Source of the DNA: Roseateles saccharophilus
GTDB lineage: Bacteria; Pseudomonadota; Gammaproteobacteria; Burkholderiales; Burkholderiaceae_C
Direction: 5' to 3'
Assembly (NCBI RefSeq): GCF_004342485.1
Contig: NZ_SMBU01000017.1
Location: 1-64,000, forward strand
Length of the DNA stretch: 64,000 nt
Shown: positions 59,828 through 64,000 of the stretch, one piece after another
Layout: each line of letters begins with the position of its first letter
How positions within the stretch are numbered: position 1 is the first letter of the stretch
Notes under the pieces: generated by a model
What the model saw: the letters and a program-made list of their open reading frames with translations, nothing else
What the model was told of the DNA's origin: nothing
Database searches by the model: none
Program-made: the position numbers and the translations under genes

Positions 59828-61309
59828 TCAGTCAGCGTCCGGGCCCCAGGGCATCATCAGTGCCAGCAGCAGCAGCTTCTCGAACTCGGGCGCGAAGTTC
59901 GCGATGATGGCCTCGGGATCGGGGCACAGGCCCGTGTCGGTGATGAGGCCGAACTGCACCCGGCCGGCATAGGTCAGGATGCTGACGCCCATGCCGATGT
60001 CGCCCGACTGCGGCACCCAGAACATCACCTTCTCGACCGTCGAGCCGCAGAACTTCAGCGCCTCGGCCGGGCCGGGCACATTGGTCATCACGGCCGTCGC
60101 CTTCTTCGCGAAGATGTTCAGCATCGCGTGCTGCACCGGCTTGATCAGCAGGCCCGCCACCGACAGCAGGCCGAAGGCCATCACCGGCTGGAAGCTGCCC
60201 TTGAGCTCGTTCATGCGCGCCCGCACCGCGAACAGCCGCTCCACCGGGTTGGCGATGCCGATGGGCAGCACCAGCGGCACCAGGCCGAAGCGGTTGCCCA
60301 GCTGCCAGGCCTGCTCCAGCGGGCGCAGGTTGACGGGCACCATCGCGCGGATCTCCTTGCCCGTCGGGTCCTCGCCCTTGTCGGCCAGGTAGCGGCCGAT
60401 GGCGCCGGCCGCACAGGCCAGCAGCACGTCGTTGATGGACGCGCCCAGCGCACGGCCCACGACCTTGACCTCGTCCAGCGCCAGGCTGTCGTCCCAGGCC
60501 ACGGTCTTCTTCGCGCCGGGCTTGCCCTTGAGCCGCGTGTGCGAGTCGTCCGGCATCAGCGCGAAGGCGGCCACGTCGGACACGGCCTGATAGCCCATGC
60601 GGGCCATCTCCAGCGACGAGTCCATCGGCGTATGACCGCTCATCATCGCGTCCACACCCTTGGACAGCCCCGAGCCCGTCAGGCCGATGGCCTTGACCGT
60701 CATATTGGTCATCGGGCGCAGGAAGGCGTCCAGCAGCCAGTCCGCCTCGTGGTGCTCCTCGGCCGCGCGGGGCGCGCGTCGGGGCGGCGCCTTGCCACCG
60801 TCGGTGATGGACAGCATCACCGCGATCAGCGCGATGCCGTCGGCGATGCAGTGGTGGATGCGGGCGATCAGCGCGCTGCTGCCGTCGCCCATGTCCTCGA
60901 TGAGCTGGAACTGCCACAGCGGATGCGCCGGGTCCAGCGGCTGGGAGCAGAGCTCGCCCACGCGCTCGCGCAGCACCTCGTCGCGACCCTGGCCGCGCAG
61001 CGGCAGCGGCACCTCGGCGACGACATGGCGGGCGATGTCGAAGTCGCGATCCACCACCCATTGCGCGCCGGCCAGCGAATCCTCGACGACCTTCTGCCGA
61101 AAGCGCGGGTACTGCAGCAGCCGCTCGGCCACGCGCTCGCGCAGGGCGGCCAGCGTGATGCCGGGGCGGATGGACCAGACCCCGACGATCATCATCAGAT
61201 TGGCCTCGGTGTCCATGCGCAGCCAGGCGGTATCCACCTTGGACATGCGTTCACTGATCTGGCCCAAATCGGTCTCCTCGGATGCGTCGTTCTTGCGGCC
61301 TAAACTCAT
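59828..61309 (-). CDS. Wax ester synthase / diacylglycerol acyltransferase (WS/DGAT)
   Basis: 493 residues from ATG 61309; an open frame extends further upstream, but this start precedes the family N-terminus (MSKVDTAWLRMDTEANLM, about 22-39). Transfers acyl-CoA chains to alcohols or diacylglycerol, making storage wax esters or triacylglycerol. The active-site motif HHCIADG (about 154-160) is intact, and the C-terminal NVPGP segment is present. Divergent from an acyl-CoA-binding protein gene 58 bases away. Confidence 0.92.
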   Translation of the reverse strand: MSLGRKNDASEETDLGQISERMSKVDTAWLRMDTEANLMMIVGVWSIRPGITLAALRERVAERLLQYPRFRQKVVEDSLAGAQWVVDRDFDIARHVVAEVPLPLRGQGRDEVLRERVGELCSQPLDPAHPLWQFQLIEDMGDGSSALIARIHHCIADGIALIAVMLSITDGGKAPPRRAPRAAEEHHEADWLLDAFLRPMTNMTVKAIGLTGSGLSKGVDAMMSGHTPMDSSLEMARMGYQAVSDVAAFALMPDDSHTRLKGKPGAKKTVAWDDSLALDEVKVVGRALGASINDVLLACAAGAIGRYLADKGEDPTGKEIRAMVPVNLRPLEQAWQLGNRFGLVPLVLPIGIANPVERLFAVRARMNELKGSFQPVMAFGLLSVAGLLIKPVQHAMLNIFAKKATAVMTNVPGPAEALKFCGSTVEKVMFWVPQSGDIGMGVSILTYAGRVQFGLITDTGLCPDPEAIIANFAPEFEKLLLLALMMPWGPDAD

Positions 61310-61367
61310 GGGGCCGTTCGATTGATTGTCACCAAGTCGAACCCCACGAATCAGCCTGGAGAACCCC

Positions 61368-61619
61368 GTGAGCCTGAAAGACCAGTTCGAAGCCGCCGTC
61401 GCCGATTCGAAGAACCTGCCCGAGCGTCCGGACAACATGACGCTGCTGAAGATCTACGCGCTGTACAAGCAAGGCAGCGCCGGCGACGTCGACGGCAAGC
61501 GCCCCGGCTTCACCGACATGGTCGGCCGCGCCAAGTGGGATGCATGGAATGAGCTCAAGGGCACGAGCAACGACGGCGCGATGCAGCAATACATCGACCT
61601 CATCGAGTCCCTGAAGTAA
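61368..61619 (+). CDS. Acyl-CoA-binding protein
   Basis: 83 residues from GTG 61368, with TGGAGAA upstream. A four-helix bundle that buffers long-chain acyl-CoA. LKDQFEAAVADSKNLP (about 3-18), LLKIYALYKQGSAGDV (about 26-41) and AKWDAWNELKG (about 55-65) are typical. ACBPs are patchy in bacteria; the divergent WS/DGAT gives it an obvious client. Confidence 0.93.
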   Translation: MSLKDQFEAAVADSKNLPERPDNMTLLKIYALYKQGSAGDVDGKRPGFTDMVGRAKWDAWNELKGTSNDGAMQQYIDLIESLK

Positions 61620-61645
61620 GCCGGCGCCGCCAGGCGCCTCGAAAC

Positions 61646-61670
61646 AACCGGCCCCTCAGGCCGGTTTTTT
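61646..61670 (+). terminator. Terminator of the acyl-CoA-binding gene, overlapping the next gene's end
   Basis: 8-bp stem AACCGGCC/GGCCGGTT and six T in total. The hairpin covers the last codons and stop of the convergent minus-strand gene, whose Lys-Lys-Lys-Pro-Ala ending is encoded by it. Confidence 0.88.
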
Positions 61671-61982
61671 CTTGGCCGGTGCCTTTTTGCTGCCGGCCGC
61701 CAGCAGCGTGTCGAGTTCCTTCTCGATCTCGCTCTCGATGCTCGCCTTGAAGGCGCCGAGCAGGAAGCCGAGCTGGGCGACCAGTTCGAAATGGTCGGCG
61801 GTTACGGTCAGCTCGCCCTTCACGCCGCTGCGCGTGAACTCCACGGTGTCCTCGTCCTTGCCCTCGAGCACCGTGCATTCCATGTCGAACTTCTGCTCGA
61901 CATGCTCGGCCCAGGTCCAGGCAATCTCGCGGGCCTTCTTGAGGCCCAGGTCGTGGTCTCGGTGGATGTGGATTTCGGCCAC
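61656..61982 (-). CDS. Polyhydroxyalkanoate-system (PHA granule region) protein
   Basis: 108 residues from GTG 61982 with AAGGAGG 6 bases upstream. The AEIHIHRDHDLGLKKAREIA segment (about 2-21) is the hallmark of the PHA_gran_rgn family found near polyhydroxyalkanoate genes. Lys-rich C-terminus. Molecular role not established; context with WS/DGAT and an acyl-CoA-binding protein points to storage-lipid granules. Confidence 0.85.
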   Translation of the reverse strand: MAEIHIHRDHDLGLKKAREIAWTWAEHVEQKFDMECTVLEGKDEDTVEFTRSGVKGELTVTADHFELVAQLGFLLGAFKASIESEIEKELDTLLAAGSKKAPAKKKPA

Positions 61983-62120
61983 GGCGGCCCTCCTTGCTGT
62001 CGTGCGCTGCACTCTACGCGAGAAGCCTCGCGCTGCCGCCCAACCCGCCGTTTGCGCCGATACTTTGCGCCGCTGGCAAGAGCGGGGCCATCCAAGCCCG
62101 CCGCCGCCCAGGGAGGAACC

Positions 62121-62888
62121 ATGCGCCTTGTCGACCCGGCCCCGCACAAACTCGACCCCCTCGACGCGGGGCTGACCTACTTCCGCGCCCCCGAGCCCGA
62201 CCATGAGCAGGCGGTCTACTGGTTCCGCGTCTCGGCGGACTCGGGCGACACCGAAGGCCTGGCCATGCTGGGCCTGTGCCAGCTCGAAGGCCTGGGCCTG
62301 CCGCGTGACCCGGTGCAGGCCCTCGAGCGGCTGGAGCGCGCGTCCGCCGAAGGTAGCCTGACGGCCAAGTTCCACCTCGCCCGCATGCTCGTCGGCGGTT
62401 GGGGCGGCGACCCCGACGCGCCGCGCGGCGTGGCCCTCTACACCGCGGCCGCTGCCCTCGGCCATGCCGACGCCAGCTTCAACCTCGCCAGCTGCCTGGA
62501 AGCCGGCTGGGGCTGCCAGGTCGACCATCTCGCCGCCAAGGCCCTGTTCATGCGCGCGCGCAGCCTGGGCAGCCGGCTGAAGGCGCCCGGCCTGCGCATC
62601 CGCGAGCGCGAACTGGACGCCGTGCGCGACCTTGCACGGCGGCTGGAGAACGGCAACGACCTGCCCCACCTCATCGAGGAACGCCAGCACGAGATCACGC
62701 TGATGCACGACCTCGCCCACCGCCCCGCGCGCAAGCCGCGCCTGAGCGCACGGCAGCGGCGCCGGCTGCTGCGCGCGGCCAGCATCACTGCGATCGTCGC
62801 CGGCCTCGCGGCTGCCCTGGCCGGCCTGTTCGGCTGGCGCGGCAGCGGGCCGCTGGCGCATGATGCCGGCCCCACCTCCACCGCTTGA
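62121..62888 (+). CDS. Sel1-repeat protein with C-terminal membrane anchor
   Basis: 255 residues from ATG 62121 with GGGAGGAACC before it. Sel1-like repeats about 30-160 (AVYWFRVSADSGDTEGLAML and AAALGHADASFNLASCLEAG, cut). A basic stretch then one membrane helix about 217-238. Probably a tail-anchored scaffold; function unknown. The stop overlaps a TTG of the next frame. Confidence 0.82.
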   Translation: MRLVDPAPHKLDPLDAGLTYFRAPEPDHEQAVYWFRVSADSGDTEGLAMLGLCQLEGLGLPRDPVQALERLERASAEGSLTAKFHLARMLVGGWGGDPDAPRGVALYTAAAALGHADASFNLASCLEAGWGCQVDHLAAKALFMRARSLGSRLKAPGLRIRERELDAVRDLARRLENGNDLPHLIEERQHEITLMHDLAHRPARKPRLSARQRRRLLRAASITAIVAGLAAALAGLFGWRGSGPLAHDAGPTSTA

Positions 62889-62896
62889 TCCCTTCC

Positions 62897-63859
62897 ATGA
62901 CCCGCGCCCTGCCCCTGACCGCCCACCTGACCGACGTCGGCCCCCTCGTCTACGGCTGCATGGCCCTCGGAGGCGACTGGGGCGGCAGCCCCATCAGCGA
63001 GGCCGACATCGCCCAGGCCCATGCGGCCGTCGAGGCGGCGCTGGACATCGGAGTCAGGCTCTTCGACCACGCCGACATCTACCGCCGCGGCAAGGCCGAG
63101 GCCGTTTTCGGCGAACTGCTCAGGCGCGACGCCGGCCTGCGCTCGCGCATCCGGCTGCAGAGCAAATGCGGCATCCGCTTCGCCGACGACGCCAACGTCG
63201 GCCGCTACGACCTCAGCGCCGCCTACATCGAGCACAGCGTCGACGGCATCCTGAAGCGCCTGGACATCGAGCGCCTCGACATCCTGCTGCTGCACCGCCC
63301 CGACGCACTGATGGAGCCCGCCGAGATCGCCCACGCCTTCGGACGCCTCAAGGCCGCTGGCAAGGTCGGTCATCTGGGCGTGTCCAATATGCACGCCGGC
63401 CAGATGCGCTGGCTGCAGACGGCGCTCGCCGAGCCCCTGGTCGCCAACCAGCTGGAGCTGAGCCTGGCCAAGCTCGATGCCATCGACGTGGGAACCACCT
63501 TCAACGACCCGCAGGCGGCGTCACGCCCTGTTGCGGCCGCCTGGGCCGGCACGCTGGAGTACGCCCAGCAGCACGGCGTGCAGCTGCAGGCCTGGGGCTC
63601 GCTCGCGCAGGGGCGCTTCAACGACCCGGCCGCATCGGCCGCGGCCAAGGTCGTGCACGAGATCGCCGAGGCGCACCGCACGACGGCCAATGCCGTGCTG
63701 CTGGCCTGGTTGCTGCGGCATCCGGCGGGCATCCAGCCGGTCATCGGCAGCGGGAATGCGGAACGCATCCGGGCATGTGGCGACGCAACGAGGATTCTGC
63801 TCAGCCGGGAGGATTGGTACCGGCTGTATGTGGCGGCGCGGGGGCAGGCCCTGCCTTGA
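62897..63859 (+). CDS. Aldo/keto reductase
   Basis: 320 residues from ATG 62897 (TTG 62885, overlapping the previous stop, is possible). NADPH-dependent oxidoreductase TIM barrel: the catalytic-region FDHADIYRRGKAE (about 57-69) holds Asp and Tyr, Lys in RLQSKCGIR (about 90-98), and His in LLLHRPDALME (about 131-141). Resembles the YdhF group. Substrate unknown. Confidence 0.93.
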   Translation: MTRALPLTAHLTDVGPLVYGCMALGGDWGGSPISEADIAQAHAAVEAALDIGVRLFDHADIYRRGKAEAVFGELLRRDAGLRSRIRLQSKCGIRFADDANVGRYDLSAAYIEHSVDGILKRLDIERLDILLLHRPDALMEPAEIAHAFGRLKAAGKVGHLGVSNMHAGQMRWLQTALAEPLVANQLELSLAKLDAIDVGTTFNDPQAASRPVAAAWAGTLEYAQQHGVQLQAWGSLAQGRFNDPAASAAAKVVHEIAEAHRTTANAVLLAWLLRHPAGIQPVIGSGNAERIRACGDATRILLSREDWYRLYVAARGQALP

Positions 63860-63917
63860 ATGACAAAAGGCCTCCCAGCACAATTGATCGGAATTGCCGG
63901 GCCCAGGAGGGCGAATC

Positions 63918-64000
63918 ATGCCGTTGAAGAAGCCGAACTCACTGTTGATCACCGCCTTGCTCTTGCTGGCTTCGGCAAGCGCCTCAGCCGATGGCTCGCC
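63918..64000 (+). CDS. Start of a secreted protein, cut by the window edge
   Basis: 27 codons visible from ATG 63918, with AGGAGGGCG just upstream. A hydrophobic signal peptide (MPLKKPNSLLITALLLLASA, ending near ASA). The rest is outside the window. Confidence 0.7.
   Translation, partial: MPLKKPNSLLITALLLLASASASADGS

Overview
The window looks like a chromosomal stretch of a high-GC betaproteobacterium of the order Burkholderiales, probably the Rubrivivax/Leptothrix/Roseateles side. The evidence is about 70% GC, dense operons with 4-base start/stop overlaps, and familiar betaproteobacterial gene orders: hrcA-nadK-recN, the mutM-TPR-lolB-ispE-tRNA-Gln-prs-rplY set, and a bolA-hisG-hisD start to the histidine operon. 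The organism is inferred from gene content only.

Layout. 0.2-3.1 kb: a MASE1/CHASE/PAS/GGDEF diguanylate cyclase. 3.4-8.4 kb: a CAU-anticodon tRNA, hrcA, nadK, recN and rapZ. 8.4-14.2 kb: an accessory block with a BlaI-type repressor, an M56-peptidase/S11 DD-peptidase fusion, a D-amino-acid-oxidase-like flavoprotein whose domain order appears circularly permuted, and a chemoreceptor. 14.2-21.2 kb: mutM-mutY, a TPR protein, lolB, ispE, tRNA-Gln, prs and rplY. 21.2-32.0 kb: a DUF5666 lipoprotein and an MdtABC-type RND efflux operon with its outer-membrane factor, lying between rplY and pth. 32.1-44.9 kb: pth, a small secreted protein, a cobalamin riboswitch carrying a large hairpin-rich insertion, and a 12-gene vitamin B12 uptake and late-biosynthesis operon. 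44.9-56.7 kb: an S1/P1 nuclease (plus strand), then on the minus strand an ABC transporter, bolA, the his genes, rsmD, coaD and a ferredoxin. A periplasmic-binding-like protein and a toxin-antitoxin pair sit between hisD and hisC. 56.7-64.0 kb: TetR, TPR and small secreted proteins, a storage-lipid group (wax ester synthase, acyl-CoA-binding protein, PHA-granule protein), a Sel1 protein, an aldo/keto reductase and the start of a further secreted protein.

Working together. The B12 operon covers outer-membrane uptake (BtuB), inner-membrane uptake (BtuF-C-D) and the conversion of cobyrinate towards adenosyl-GDP-cobinamide (CobB, CobO, CobQ, CbiB, CobC, CobU) plus lower-ligand synthesis (BluB). 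It lacks CobS and the corrin-ring genes, which must be elsewhere if the pathway is complete.

Most unusual signals. (1) A dispersed intergenic two-hairpin element at 7.3, 10.6, 10.8 and 58.2 kb. It has a conserved linker of the form GCCTnnnnAA and hairpin stems that differ in sequence but keep pairing. Every non-Watson-Crick pair I found is a G-U in the orientation set by the linker, which points to an RNA-level role. (2) A toxin-antitoxin pair with a double palindromic operator, translationally coupled to hisC. (3) An M56/S11 receptor-like fusion next to BlaI. (4) The permuted D-amino-acid oxidase. (5) The REP-like insertion in the cobalamin riboswitch.
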